Source: Naegleria lovaniensis (Eukaryota > Heterolobosea > Eutetramitea > Acrasida > Naegleriidae). Taken from it: a stretch of 64,000 nt of DNA. The position numbers and the translations under genes are program-made. Below the pieces are notes generated by a model. The model ran no database searches and had not been told where the DNA came from. It saw only the letters and a program-made list of their open reading frames with translations. This document shows, piece after piece, positions 39,829-52,431 of this stretch. Position 1 is the first letter of the stretch; each line of letters begins with the position of its first letter. Location: NCBI RefSeq assembly GCF_003324165.1, contig NW_025407853.1:62001-126000 (forward strand). Reading direction: 5' to 3'.

Positions 39829-41157
39829 TTAATTATTGGCCACGTGAAAACTAATGGTCACTTCGCCAGAGTGTTGCTTCTTGGTCAACATGTACAACTT
39901 GTTTGCATATACAGTAATCACGCAATGAAATATAGGGAAACACAACACTGCCACTCCCAAAAACACGGACAAGTAAATGATCATGTTGTAATTATACGTT
40001 GTAAAAGCTTGATACTCATCGTTCACACACTGTACTCGATTCAAATTGTCCTCAGTATCCACAGGCTCTCCAAACCAAAACAAGTGTTGATAGGGCACAA
40101 TGGCGACACATCTCTCCAATTTGTTACTGGCATCAATATTGAAAGTAGTGTTGGCCTGTTGTGAGCTAGCCAATACCAAATCACTACCAAAATAAATAGA
40201 TTGAAATGAGGCACAGCATTTCGAAAAACTTCGATTCATGCCAAATATTGGTGCACTGCCAATGGCTAAAAACGTCACGAAATAGCAACAAAATGCAATA
40301 CTCAAAATGATACTGTGTCTACAAATTTTCGATTCTCTCTCACCTAGAGCAGCTGGATTTTTTCTCCTTCGATACACAATGCACCAAATGAGAATGCTTC
40401 CAAAACATGCTAACAATGAAAATCCAACAAAGGCAGGATATAGATAAATTCCAGGGAAAAATTCATTGGAAAATGTTGGATAAGTGGTGCCTGAATATAT
40501 GGTAGAATTTGCTAAATTAATATTCACACTAAATGCATTGGTTTGTAATGTGAACATGTCAATGATTTGGTCTTGAGTGGAATTTAACAATGAAGAGGTC
40601 AATATAAATCGAATGACATGTTGATACATTTGTGCACCTGATAAATTCTTTACACTTCTCACGAATGACTTGTTGGGTGACGATCCAGAATTTACCACAA
40701 GGTTACTCTCAGGTCGTAGTGTCACTTGTAACCAAGGATTTGATTCTTCGTTGGGCTTGTCGACCATATAAGTAATTTCAACAATTTTCTCAATATTTGA
40801 ATTTACATTGCTGGAACCAACGTTAAAACTCATCGTTCCATTCATGGATGAAATTGTGAAAAAAGATATTGAATTCATTCGTAAAGCAGTGACAGCAGTG
40901 ATTGCTGTAAAAGTTCTCTCGAATTGTCGTTGTCGTTTCAATAAATGATTTTCAGTACTCGATAATTTTGTGGAAAACGATTCCATGCTGGCAAGGGTAT
41001 GTGGAATAATTTCTTTTGGTGGTGAACCCAATAATGATTCCGTGGAGAGAGTTGTCATGCAAATGAGCAATGCAACAGTAATGCTGACAAATTTCAAAAC
41101 ATGATGATGAGGAGTAATGACAGATTTTTCGGAAAGAGGATGATGAATTGTATTCAT
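39829..41157 (-). CDS. Multipass membrane protein with long ectodomain, 442 aa
   Basis: The ATG at 41157 is followed by a signal or membrane segment (LKFVSITVALLICMTTL), then about 220 residues of Asn/Ser/Thr-rich, probably glycosylated sequence with sequons (NGTMSFNVGSS, NLSGAQ, NSTQDQ, NSTIYS), and then three membrane helices (LYPAFVGFSLLACFGSILIW, IILSIAFCCYFVTFLAIGSA, MIIYLSVFLGVAVLCFPIFH) with a Cys-rich extracellular loop between the last two (KCCASF, LERCVAIV, NRVQCVN). A short polar C-terminus ends it. Layout suggests a cell-surface protein; no family was recognised. Single exon. Confidence 0.6.
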   Translation of the reverse strand: MNTIHHPLSEKSVITPHHHVLKFVSITVALLICMTTLSTESLLGSPPKEIIPHTLASMESFSTKLSSTENHLLKRQRQFERTFTAITAVTALRMNSISFFTISSMNGTMSFNVGSSNVNSNIEKIVEITYMVDKPNEESNPWLQVTLRPESNLVVNSGSSPNKSFVRSVKNLSGAQMYQHVIRFILTSSLLNSTQDQIIDMFTLQTNAFSVNINLANSTIYSGTTYPTFSNEFFPGIYLYPAFVGFSLLACFGSILIWCIVYRRRKNPAALGERESKICRHSIILSIAFCCYFVTFLAIGSAPIFGMNRSFSKCCASFQSIYFGSDLVLASSQQANTTFNIDASNKLERCVAIVPYQHLFWFGEPVDTEDNLNRVQCVNDEYQAFTTYNYNMIIYLSVFLGVAVLCFPIFHCVITVYANKLYMLTKKQHSGEVTISFHVANN

Positions 41158-42210
41158 AATGATGAGCAGATTTTGGTTGCTGTGGCTCGGAATCGGTTTC
41201 TCTGGTATCTGTTGTATTTTGCTGATGAAAAATTAAATTTGACGTTGTTGAGAGGTCATGTAGTTTTGCACCTGTTCAGCGAGTGTTTTTTGTTGGAAAA
41301 TATGTCAACACGAAAAACTCTTTTTGGACAAGTGTCATCATGGGTCATCCAAGCAAAAAGCATATAATTTTCTCCAAGTGAGGACTACGTTACGCCTCGT
41401 CTACTTCGTAGAGAAATTAAATGCTTCTTGCCAATTTCTTGAAGGTGTAAAAATTCAACACCTGTCGTCTCATACTTTCATGATGTGGCTGTGTCCAGGT
41501 AATTTAAATTGTTTTCGCAATGCACCTTTTGTGAAAATGCGAGAAACAGGTTTTTGTCCTTGACCAATATTGATACCAGATATCAGGTTGTGGCAAAAAG
41601 CCATTTGACAGACGTGTCACTTGTCTTTTTATGTCGCTTCGACATTGACACATCGAATTGAGTTTTGGCTACAAAGTGGCAAAACAGAGTCACACTTCCA
41701 AAAGTCAAACCCAAAACTAGAAGAAATAGACAACACAGTTGCGCCACCTCTTTTAAACGGCCATTGTTGTGTGCACAAGAGGAACACCCATTCACATCTT
41801 ATTTACAATTTCAAAACATCTCTTGGAAGAGAAAACAAAGCAATCTTTTCGGCAAGGTGAGCTAGTGCTGTTGTCGTACGATTTCGCAACAAGACCACCA
41901 ACGTGTTCACAGCAAGAATTGTATTTCTGCACTTCACATATCAACCGGTCATCATCTAAATTTTGTGAGGATTTTGTTGTATTTCTTAAACGTTGATTTT
42001 CAAAGAGAGCAAGTTGATCATTCAACGATAAATTCATTCTCTCAGCATCATCATAAGATTTGTTCGTGACCTAATCATCAGCCAATTCAATCCAATAGGT
42101 CATCAAATAATCCAAATTAGTAGAATTGTCCCAATACTATGATCAAGCATTCAAATTAGAACGAGCAGTAGCAGTAATCATATCACGTACAAACCCATCA
42201 TCTTCACAAC
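41158..42210. other. Divergent intergenic region, about 1 kb
   Basis: Lies between the membrane protein and the START-like gene. It should include two promoters. Overlapping short frames (41583-42037) on both strands lack coding signatures. Cys/His-rich peptides such as LFLLVLGLTFGSVTLFC appear by chance. No repeats or RNA genes were recognised. Confidence 0.3.
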
Positions 42211-45200
42211 ATGTTCGGCTTTACAAGTGAATCCACAAGTCGTAGCGATAATTTAAATTATTATTCTCCACCTCCTAGGCATCCTGCATTTAGAGCCTCG
42301 CAGCGCTATGAAACAACACCATCGTTCTCAGACGATGTAACATCACCATCCACTTCAAAAACATCTTCTCAAGATGCTTCATCAACTTCGGTGGCAAATA
42401 CCATTCTTCCCATTCAACTTTTAATCCTCAACTCGAGCTTTACACCTCTCTTGGTATCGGGTTCAAGCAGCTCGGCCGATGCCTCCTCGACTTCCTTTCT
42501 CAATTCTTTTAGCCAGCCTTCTCCCAACAATACCAACCCTCCTCCTTCATCATCATTGACCACGTCAACAAGTGTGTCTTCAGGCAATAATGCCAACCCT
42601 CCTCCTTCATCCTTCTTCACAGCTCTCTCTCAACAACAAGGTAATAATTTAACGTCGACAAGTTCGAATGTGGTGTTGGATCCAACAACCATCACCACCA
42701 CCACTACTCCGAGTGTCACCACAACAACCAGCGCAAGCAATTTGGACATGACGAGCCCAAAATCAGCCACCACACATAAAGACAGCTCCACAGCAGCCTC
42801 CAGTTACCACAGCACGACGAGCAGTGGTAGCACGACGAGTAGTAGTACTATGGGAGGTGCTACTGCCACCTCGCTCTCCATCCTCTTTCAACAACATCAA
42901 CAAAAGAACAATCCTCTCAACTCTCCATCTTCTAACAACAATAATAATAATAGCCTTAATACCAACCATCATGATCGTAATGCAAGTAGTAGTATCAGTA
43001 GTAGCAGTGGTGGTGGTGGTTGCACCGTGGAACCCATTTCCTCTCTCTTACTTTCATCCCTGAGTGGGAGTGCCAGTGCCACAGGAGGCTCCTCAACGCC
43101 GAGATCAGGAGGAGCCTCTAGTAGTAGTAGTAGTTCAACAACACCAAGACTTCGACCTCAATCAGCTCGCTATGCTTCCTCCTCACTCAGCACAAGCTCA
43201 TGGGATAAACAACAATCGGGAAATCTCTCAACCTCCAATCACTCACTGGGAGGCGTGAGCACAGGGACCGCTGTAGGTGCTGGTGCAGCAACCTCATTCA
43301 TCTCAAGCAAGAGTGATGGAGCCTCTACGACCGGGATCAAAACGAGTGGAACCCATCATGGCATGGAGGGAAATGGAAATTGGGCCACTTCCAAACAATA
43401 CCGAGATGGCATGGAACACATCCACAAGTTGAGAGAGAAATTTATGGACTATGTCGGAACTGTACATTGGTGGAATGGTGGTCATACAACGTCTTTGAAT
43501 TCGGGTACAGCTAGTACAAGTTCTCCTACTGTCCTTCCTCCATCCATTTCTTCTTCATCATCATCAACAGCCTCCAAAGACTCTTCCGAAATCAAAAAAC
43601 AGCGATCCATGATCGAGTGTGCGAGTAAGCTCATTTTCTTGGACGAATTTTATGATGCACTCAATATGAGGGTGAGAAGTTTTGAGACCATCAAGGACGT
43701 GATTCAGTGCATTGATACCATGTGTAAGATCTTGTTGAATTTTGCAGAGAAGAAACAAGGATATGTTCGATCGGGGACAACGTCACTATCATCAGGTGGT
43801 ACTGCAAGCTCCACTTTAAATGTCGACACAGATCAGCAACATGAGACCATTACGTATCAACAACCTGTCTTGTTACTAGGATCCTCGAAGGGAACATCTA
43901 CAACATCATCCAACTCCTCATCGTCGTCATTGGCAACATCCTTAAAGCATGATCGATCGAAACATCATCCAACGACAGGTCTCAGTCGTGATCCAAGCTC
44001 TGAAGAAATGGGCACTAACGATCGCTCTAGTAGTGGTGACGATGGTGGCGTCAGTGGCATGAAAGATTTGGTGCCAAATTATCTAACCTCCAAACCCAAG
44101 AAGGACAACATGGATGTACCTCATTTGAAAGAATTTGTCAGTGCCATGGAACAAAATCGATTGTATCCATGTTTTCAACATGAGAGATTGCGAGATTTAT
44201 TGATTACTGTATGGTTAGAAATTTCCAAATGTGAATCTGGAGGTGAGGAAAAACTCTCTGCTTTTTTCAATAGTCCCATGAAGAGAGCCATTGTGGACTC
44301 GGATCGTGTGAATAATACATTGGCCAATTCGAATCGAAATTCCATGAATGCCTCAACCTTACTTGCCTTAAATGAAAAAAGTGGAGTCGATCAACTCTCA
44401 TTATTCAATTCCAATCTCATGAGAAAGGAGTCTTCCAAAACGTGGTCATTGGACAAAATTTTTCACATTGAAGAGAATACTGCAGATCGACTAGCGAATG
44501 ATATCAAGATTTTGACAGACATGTTTTTGATCGAGTTGGAGGATGTATTAGCTGTATTTCAGGAGAAGCATTCGAAATTTGTCAAAAATTGGATTACAGA
44601 GGCTTATGAAAAGTGTTTACTACCATTCCACGCCATTCAGGCCATTAAGAAGAGAAAGGACACTCTAAAAACTCTTCGTAATGAATTTGTATTTGAAGAG
44701 GATGATTTTGAGGCAAAATATGTGATTGATAAGGACTGGCGATTTGTGTCCAAGCTTTGTGAACATACCTCTGATTGGAAACTCAACTCGAAAAACATTC
44801 CACTCGTCATGTCGTGGTCCTCTGTTGAAAATTATAGTAGCATGCCAGACATGAGACTGACCAAATTTGTTGGCTATGTGGATTATTCTCTCGAGAATGT
44901 CATGAGAGCGTATTGTCATGACAAGTCACTCGATCGAATCTATTCCAGTAAGGTTCAATGGCATGAGTATTGTAAACCATGCGCATCGAGTTCCTTAGAA
45001 AAATACCCAACAGCAATCATGACAACTGTGAACGAGTCGAGTGGTCTTTTCAAAAAACAAACGATGGAAATGGTTGTATCTGGAAAAACCAAATTTATTG
45101 GTGGTGAAAATATGACTGAACTCTTTCAAGGCGCATTCTTTTTCAAGTCATGTAATCATTTGAAAAACACAAAAGAAGGAAAATCAGATTCAGATTCTAA

Positions 45201-45510
45201 ATTAATATCGATAGGAGCAAGATTTTTCACCAAGATTGATAATTGCAGAACTAGGATTATTGAAGTGAAATTTAGTCGAATTGTTGGCTTTTTAAAAAAG
45301 ACATTCCTCTTTCCAATGAACATGAAAAAAGAAATGAGTCTCTTCCATGCAAGTATGATTGAAATTTTGGAACGAGAGCAAGAACAAGGATTTCCCATAG
45401 CATCCAATGAAGATCATTTGATGAGAATTATTTGTGACTATGCCAAATTATATTGTCGTGTGGATTTTAAACTCAAATATACAAGTACCGACGATGATAT
45501 TGTGCTGTAG
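42211..45510 (+). CDS. Large disordered protein with a possible START-like domain, 1,099 aa
   Basis: ATG at 42211 after ACAAC. Residues 1-400 are Ser/Thr/Asn/Gly-rich (poly-Ser, poly-Asn, Gly4, Thr runs). From about residue 400 helical segments appear: HIHKLREKFMDYVGTVHW, IEFASKL-like IECASKLIFLDEFYDAL and LKEFVSAMEQNRLYPCFQ. The C-terminal 280 residues (DKDWRFVSKLCEHTSDWKLN, VEFSR-like RIIEVKFSRIVGFLKKTFLF) have the W-x-R / helix-grip pattern of START lipid-binding domains, with a central MRLTKFVGYVDYSLENVMRA stretch. The identification is moderate; the middle region could alternatively be an RGS-like helical bundle. It may link lipid binding to signalling. Confidence 0.55.
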   Translation: MFGFTSESTSRSDNLNYYSPPPRHPAFRASQRYETTPSFSDDVTSPSTSKTSSQDASSTSVANTILPIQLLILNSSFTPLLVSGSSSSADASSTSFLNSFSQPSPNNTNPPPSSSLTTSTSVSSGNNANPPPSSFFTALSQQQGNNLTSTSSNVVLDPTTITTTTTPSVTTTTSASNLDMTSPKSATTHKDSSTAASSYHSTTSSGSTTSSSTMGGATATSLSILFQQHQQKNNPLNSPSSNNNNNNSLNTNHHDRNASSSISSSSGGGGCTVEPISSLLLSSLSGSASATGGSSTPRSGGASSSSSSSTTPRLRPQSARYASSSLSTSSWDKQQSGNLSTSNHSLGGVSTGTAVGAGAATSFISSKSDGASTTGIKTSGTHHGMEGNGNWATSKQYRDGMEHIHKLREKFMDYVGTVHWWNGGHTTSLNSGTASTSSPTVLPPSISSSSSSTASKDSSEIKKQRSMIECASKLIFLDEFYDALNMRVRSFETIKDVIQCIDTMCKILLNFAEKKQGYVRSGTTSLSSGGTASSTLNVDTDQQHETITYQQPVLLLGSSKGTSTTSSNSSSSSLATSLKHDRSKHHPTTGLSRDPSSEEMGTNDRSSSGDDGGVSGMKDLVPNYLTSKPKKDNMDVPHLKEFVSAMEQNRLYPCFQHERLRDLLITVWLEISKCESGGEEKLSAFFNSPMKRAIVDSDRVNNTLANSNRNSMNASTLLALNEKSGVDQLSLFNSNLMRKESSKTWSLDKIFHIEENTADRLANDIKILTDMFLIELEDVLAVFQEKHSKFVKNWITEAYEKCLLPFHAIQAIKKRKDTLKTLRNEFVFEEDDFEAKYVIDKDWRFVSKLCEHTSDWKLNSKNIPLVMSWSSVENYSSMPDMRLTKFVGYVDYSLENVMRAYCHDKSLDRIYSSKVQWHEYCKPCASSSLEKYPTAIMTTVNESSGLFKKQTMEMVVSGKTKFIGGENMTELFQGAFFFKSCNHLKNTKEGKSDSDSKLISIGARFFTKIDNCRTRIIEVKFSRIVGFLKKTFLFPMNMKKEMSLFHASMIEILEREQEQGFPIASNEDHLMRIICDYAKLYCRVDFKLKYTSTDDDIVL

Positions 45511-46015
45511 AAGCATTTGAGAAGAATAAACTCTTTTGGAGAGGGAACTAACGTGCATCACACACAACAGAACTTGCCATCATGTTGTTAACAAGAGTTC
45601 AATCATATGGACGTGCTTGATGATCAACGTTGCATGTGGCTTACAATGGACAAAGCGACATGAAACAAACATTTGAACATCAGGTGATCATCCATTTCTA
45701 ATTTTTGCAAAACATGTTAAACTTGGTCGTCACTTTTGCACAAATCGATCGAAACTCAGCTGGATGCAACAAGATTATAGAAACTCCACAGATGCATGAG
45801 CCAGTTACTATCCTCCTATTAGAATCCGTGTACTGTACTCAGCATTAAAAGATGCTTTAGGAAAGTTGCTTCATCTACGTTTTGAAAGAAAACAAAAATT
45901 CGAGTCAAGGTCCAGCCATCTCTCTCATACAACAGTCCAACGAGATTCACCAAAAATTCAATTCATTGCGCAACAATACATCCGTAACAACATTCAAGAA
46001 TTATGAGAATTCATC
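45511..46015. other. Intergenic region upstream of the cyclase gene
   Basis: About 500 bp, AT-rich, with no convincing frame. It likely carries the 3' end of the START-like gene and the promoter of the kinase/cyclase gene. A short frame at 45882-46103 overlaps the true start and is not called. Confidence 0.3.
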
Positions 46016-49000
46016 ATGTTGGAGAACACAGCAACGGACACTGTTGATCAACAACAACATCCCAAGAAAGCATCACCTCCATCGGAAACAACAAGTAATG
46101 TAAAATCACTAAATCTTTCATCAAGCCTAAACATCAATACAACCAGCACCACTCACACCAATGATGAGAACTTGTATTCATCATCATCATCGTTGTCTGA
46201 ACCTAAGAAATGTACAATCAAAACACAAACCCACAGTTCTTCTCCTCGCAAGCACACTGTTTCTCCCAAAAGTCCTATTAGGGATCATGCTGTTTCAACG
46301 CCATATCAAAACACCAGTAACAATCATCAAACTCATGATTTATTGTCTCACGAAAAGGTGATTCAAACAGCATTACCTCCCTTCTTTACACCCCACCGAG
46401 TCAACCATTATACTTCACCTGTAATTCACTACGATAGGAACTCATCGATCATTCTAACTTGTAAATATACACCACAAAACTATAAGGGTCATGTCATCCT
46501 TCCTCTCGATACAGAAACTGTCTATTGTGTAAAGGTGTCTTTGAATGTGGGATCAATTGCTCAATTGGAAAATGATGCAGAGATTTCAAAATATTTGCAC
46601 AAGGAAAGCTCAAAAGATGGATTAAGCGCTGCTCCCAAAGTGCTGGCGTATTTAAGTGATTACTTTATATTAGTGAGAGAGTTCATTCATGGAGAGACGT
46701 TTAGATCATATATTGACAAGTCTTCGCTGTTAACAAATATCAATACCGATACTGTTGCACCCGAAATTGACGAGCTAGCAAAATTATTAAGAATGGCCAT
46801 AGAAGCCTGCGATGTGCTTGAACAGCTTCATTCACTACGCATTTGTCATTGTGACGTACGACCTGAAAATTTTATGTACGACACACAACTTTCTTGTGTT
46901 CGATTGATCGATTTTGGGCTTTCAAACTTTTTACCACTCGATAATCCTTTCATTTACACGAATAGACCAAAAGGCTGTTTCAAGTATATGGCACCTGAAT
47001 CCACTGGAAAAATACCTAAACCAATTGGATTTCATAGCGACATTTATAGCTTTGGGTTTGTGCTGTTTGAAATGATATCAAAAGAGCATCCGTTTGGTAA
47101 CAAACTAAAGAACACGGATTACATGTATTGTCATATTGCCCAAGTTCCAGAGCTATTGATCACTAATCTTTCAAAACGAGGAATGCTTAACGCACAACAC
47201 AACTCTTCCATATTGAATAATACCATTTCTGCTCTCTCTTTGGTCATTTCTAAAATGGTACAAAAATCCATAGAAAAGAGATATCTTAGTATAAGTGGAG
47301 TGAACCAAGATTTATCCTTCATTTTGTCATGTTTGACATCAAATGACACTGTGAGCTTGAACAATTTTACTCCGGGACAGTTTGATGTTCAAACCTGTAT
47401 GAAAATTCCTTATGTAGTTTATGGACGAGAAGACGTAATCATTAATATTTCGTTAGCTCTAAATGAAATGATGGACTCTCAATCTCCCAAAGCTGTATTA
47501 ATTTCAGGCTACAGCGGTATTGGTAAGTGAAGCTCCATTTTAAAATTTATTAAGCCAATTATATTTTGTTTTCATACCATACCACCTCAATTAGGAAAAT
47601 CTTGTGTTGTGAGAGAGTTCAGAAACAAGGCAAGAGAAGACGTGTTATATTTCGAGGCCAAATATGATCAAAATCATAACATACCCTTCTTTGCCATTAA
47701 CACGGTTGTTAGTGAAATTACAGAAGCATCGTTAGGGGAATCCGAACAATTTATACAAGAATTCAGAGAACAGCTAGTTTCACATTTGAATACTAGCCAA
47801 ATGGATATGCTTTGTGACGCTATTCCAAATCTGTCCATACTTTTCTTTTCATTTCAAAAACGTCCAAATGCCCTTGTCTTTAAGGACGAGCACAATGAAA
47901 ATATGAAAGTATTTTCTCAATCAAGTAAGTACAGTATGCATATGTTATCGTTTGTAACAAGCGAAAAATTCATGAAAATCCCTTGGTTGCAGTTATTCAC
48001 CTCTTACGAGTGTACGCACAAATGAAAAGAAAGAATCTTTGTATTTTCCTAGACGATTTGCAATGGGCAGATTATGAAAGTTTGACCTTGCTTAAAGAAG
48101 TACTAGGATTGGGCCAGAGCGAAGCATTTCCTTTCCTGCTGATAGGAGCTTTCAGAAATAATGAGCTCCGTGCTAACAATCTACACCCTCTCAACATGTT
48201 TATTCAATCCATCAAAATGAAAAATGTGATCACAGAGATTGAATTATCAGAACTAACAGAAGAGCAATGCAATTTGCTTGTTGCAGAGAGCGTTCACAGA
48301 AGTCTTTCTGATACAGCCAAGCTTACATCAATTCTATATTCCAAAACTCAAGGAAATCCCTTTTTCCTGAAACAGTTATTAGTATCCTTGTTTCGGGAGG
48401 GAAAAATTTTCTTTAACAAGTCTCTTCGTCAACTCTCTTGGAATTTGGAGGAAATTGAGAAGGCGCAATATACCCAGAATGTGGTTGAATTTTTGTTGTT
48501 AAAATTTGGAAATATGGAGCCAGCAACAAAAAAAGCCATCAGTTATGCATCTTGTATTGGTAACAAATTTTTATTCCATGAGCTAAGGGAGCTTATGAAT
48601 ATTGACACGCAAGAATATTCAACATTGGAATTGAAGGAAGTAATTAGTCAAGCGATTAAGGAGGGATGGATCAGTTATTTGGATTGCAAGACGCTTCGAT
48701 TTAATCACGATAGGTATGTTGTGGCTTGATTTTTGTATTCGGTTTATAATAATTATTGTTTGGCTTGCTCAACAACAATAGATTACAACAAGCAGCAAAC
48801 GAGTCAATATCAGAACAAACCAAAGCTTTCATTCATTACAAATTTGGTAAATTTAAACTAAAGCAAGTTGAGGCTGGAGAAATCGTGCTTGACGATGTTA
48901 TCTTTGAAATCGTGGCTCACTTGAATTATAGATCCAAGGATCCTAAAATCTTAAAATCACCGGACAAGAGAAGATATTTACTTACTCTCAATAAGCTTGC

Positions 49001-52000
49001 AGCCAAAAAAGCTGTTAATACTTGTGCTACGGAGCAAGCTCAAGTATTTGTTAATACTGCTATTGACTTTCTCAAGATGGAAGAGCAAGACGTTTGGGAG
49101 GGATCACTCTACAACACTGCTTTTGAACTCTTGATGGCTCAAGGCAATTGCGAATACGTCACCAATGTGGATATCGCCATTCAAACCTTCAACTCTGCCA
49201 TTCAAAAAGCAAAAACCAAATCTCATTTATTTGAGGCATGTTATCATGCTATCATGGCATATTTATCTCAAAGCAAGTATGAACAAGTGTATGATGTTTT
49301 ATCAAATCATGTATTCACATCATACGAACAGCTAAACTTTTTACATGAGACACTGGATAAAGAATATTTACAGCTGTGGATTGATAACAAGATTTCCATT
49401 ATGAAACAGCAATTGATACCAAAGTTAAGCAAGACAGATATTATCGAATTACCAGAGTTAAAAGACCCAGAAACGGTTTATTTGGTGCACTTGATTGCTC
49501 AATCTGCTCCTGCTGTGTATCATATTAACAAGCCACATACGAAACTTGTATTGCTAATCATGCTCTTGATGGCCACTGAAATTGTGTTGACTAAGGGCTT
49601 GTGCCCATTGGCTCCACTTATTCTTACTCAAGTTGGAGGAATGTGGTGCATCCACGATTTCTATCCTCAGATCAATGTAGTAGTAGAAGCTGGTGTCGAT
49701 CTTGCAAGGACCAGGTTTAAGAATTTGCACAATTTGGCAAGCTGCTTACTCTTAAAAGAAATGTCATATTTCATATTTCCAAATATTAATGCACAGGAAG
49801 TATGGAACATTACTGAAGAGGCCTTTCTATTGTCGATCAAGTCTAACAACAAGTCGTTTGGAGGTTTTGCGATCATGTGGTATCCCTTCCATCACTTCTT
49901 TTACACGAGTTGTGATATGAAAACTTCTATTGAGTTGAGCAAAAAGAGTATTCAAATTTGTAAAAATGTGGGCAATTACATGTTACTGGATGCAAGCCAA
50001 ATGATACTCGAGATGAAGAGGGTGTTGAGTGGTGAGAGTGAATCATTCGATCCCACCTATCATTGTGAGAATATTGTTCAATATCCATTCTTTAGGCAGC
50101 TACATTTTATGTTTAAAGGCATCACATGTTTCTTCCAGCAAAACTATGGAGAGGCCTTTTTGTGTATGGAAAAATCATACGAGTATCGACAAGACTCAGT
50201 GGGCCTGTGCTCCACATGGATTGATATTGTATTTCAAGGTTTGGTCTCGTGTGCTTATCAGAGACACTTGATTTCAACCAATAATCAAAATCCCGATTTA
50301 ATTCATAGATGCGAAGTATTGGTTGATTATTCGTTGAAAATGCTTGAACAAGTTTCACAAGCCAATCCTCTGGTTTTTTTATGCTCTCTAGAATTAGTTA
50401 AAGCAGAAGATTTATATTGTAGATATTTGAAATACGGAGAGGAGAATTCCAGGAGTATCATTAGCTGCTTAAATAAGAGTTTAAAGTTAGCTATTCGAGA
50501 TAGAAATCATTTTATTGCGAAAATTGCCAATTGGAAGATGGGAGAGCTTTATAAATCGCTGGAAATGGACGACTATGTTTCTGGAAGCTATTTTTCGAGA
50601 GCATATGATCAATTTTTAGAGATGGGACTATCCATTGTGGTGGATCATATTTGGGACAATTATCGGTACCAAATCGAAGAGTATAACCGTGAGACATTGT
50701 CACAAAAGAATAGTACTGCTTCATACACCTCAAGCTCTGTGAGTTCGTCAGACAAATCCTCCTCACAATCACAAGAACTTACTCTGTCCGCAGTGACCAA
50801 AAGCAGAATCGCTGAACAATCTGAATTAGATTTTAAGGAAATATTTATTTCTATTTTACCCTTGTTGAGTGAGCATACTGACGCGAGTCGATGTTGTTTA
50901 CTGTTAAAGAGAGATTCCAAGATTAATCTTGATGCTGAATTTAACGCTGATATTTACGCCTCTGAGAATACTCCACTTCCCACCGTGAATCATGAAAATA
51001 TTTCCATTGACAAGTTTGCAGATACACTTCCCTTAAAACTCATTTATCGAACACTACGTACGAGAGTAGAGCAAAAGAATTTACAAGAGGGAGACGTGGA
51101 GTCTTACTTTTCCAAGAATAGAGTGGCCTCTGCGTTGTGTATTCCAATCATTCGAGATAAGAGTGTCCTAGGTTGTGTCTACTTGGAAAATCGAGAAACA
51201 GAGGATGTCTTTACAGTAGAAAAGATTTCCATTGCCAAGTTGATCATTTCCATTAGTATTGACAATGCCACCATCTTCAACTCGATTAACAAGTCATATG
51301 CAAGATTTCTTCCAGCTGAGTTTCTCAAACTATTAGGAAAGAGTCACGTCACAAAAATTAGACTTGGTGATGCAATTTCTAGAGAGATGACTGTTCTCTT
51401 TTCTGATATTTATGGATTTACTGATTTAATGGAAAAATTTTCGGCGAAAGAAGGATTTAGTTTTATCAACAAATTACTTTTTCAGGTGAGTATTCGAACA
51501 TGATATTTGATGTACCGAAATTTACATGTTACTTTATGTACATTGACTCAATGATGATATACAATAATATTCTCACATATCTAGATTGCTCCACCAATAA
51601 GCAGGAACTCTGGATTCATAGATAAGATTCTTGTACGTTTTTATTGTTGTTTTGAAGCAATGATTTTATAACATTTCTATCATTGATGTTTTTAGGGTGA
51701 TGGTATTATGGCTCTTTTCACAGATCCTCAATCTGCCGTAAATGCAGCACTGGAAATGATTTCTCAACTCGAGGCTTTCAATAAGGAAAATATTTTCAAC
51801 ATTAAGCTAGGAATTGGTATCTCCAATGGTACGGTTAGTCTAGGAACGATTGGATACGAAGAAAGACTGGATGCTACTGTCATTTCGGATACCACAAATG
51901 GTAAGTGTTTAATTGTGTTAATTTGCAGATCATCAAAAGGTTCAACTTGATTCAGTTGCTTCTCGTTGCGAAAGTCTTTCACGTAATTTCAAGTCACGAA

Positions 52001-52413
52001 TTATTGTCACTGAAGGAGTCATCAACGCCATGAAACTGACGCCAGAATCTGCCTGTACTGCAATTTATCTTGGAAAATTTATTTTGAAAGGAAAACAGGT
52101 TTACAAAGACTTGTATGACATACGAGGAAAGAATTGGCAGAGTGGTATTGCAGTTTCCGATTTCGAACAATCAACACTCACTGAAATTGTGAGCTTGTTC
52201 CAACACAAAAACTTCAACAAGTGTTCACATTTAGCGAAGGAGATGACACAACAAACAGACCATCCGTTTGTTTCAGCCATGTGTGGACTGTATTTACAAG
52301 CTTGTGGAATTTATCATCGTTGTCGACTTCCAGAAAATTGGGCTGGTGAAATTCGTCTGAGTAAGGACGGAGAACCCAAACCTTACTATTTGGATGATGT
52401 GATAAAACAATAA
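46016..52413 (+). CDS. Protein kinase / AAA ATPase / GAF / class III nucleotidyl cyclase fusion, 1,999 aa
   Basis: Seven exons: 46016-47522, 47595-47924, 47993-48713, 48782-51485, 51585-51632, 51696-51900 and 51929-52413; all phases agree (6,000 nt). Domains in order: Ser/Thr-rich N-terminus; protein kinase (VYCVKVSLN lysine, HCDVRPENF catalytic loop, IDFGLS, about residues 130-445); AAA_16 ATPase (GYSGIGKS Walker A, CIFLDDLQWAD Walker B, about 460-870); a long helical/TPR-like stretch; GAF (about 1530-1700); cyclase (VLFSDIYGFTDLMEK and GDGIMALF metal Asps, GISNGTVSLGTIGYEERLDA) with a C-terminal helical tail. The kinase loop replaces Arg with Cys (HCD) and Lys with Arg (DVRPEN). The layout equals bacterial/fungal kinase-AAA-GAF-histidine-kinase proteins, with a cyclase in place of the kinase output. 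Nucleotide preference (cAMP or cGMP) is not determined. Confidence 0.88.
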
Positions 52414-52431
52414 AGATTCCGGCCACCTCAT

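Noticed and set aside
42763-42972. Minus-strand frame opposite the low-complexity part of the START-like gene
   Set aside because: Repetitive reverse-complement of Ser/Thr/Asn codons; shadow of the plus-strand gene.
43005-43020. Gly/Ser and other triplet runs in coding sequence as microsatellite features
   Set aside because: They are in-frame low-complexity codons; described under the gene instead.
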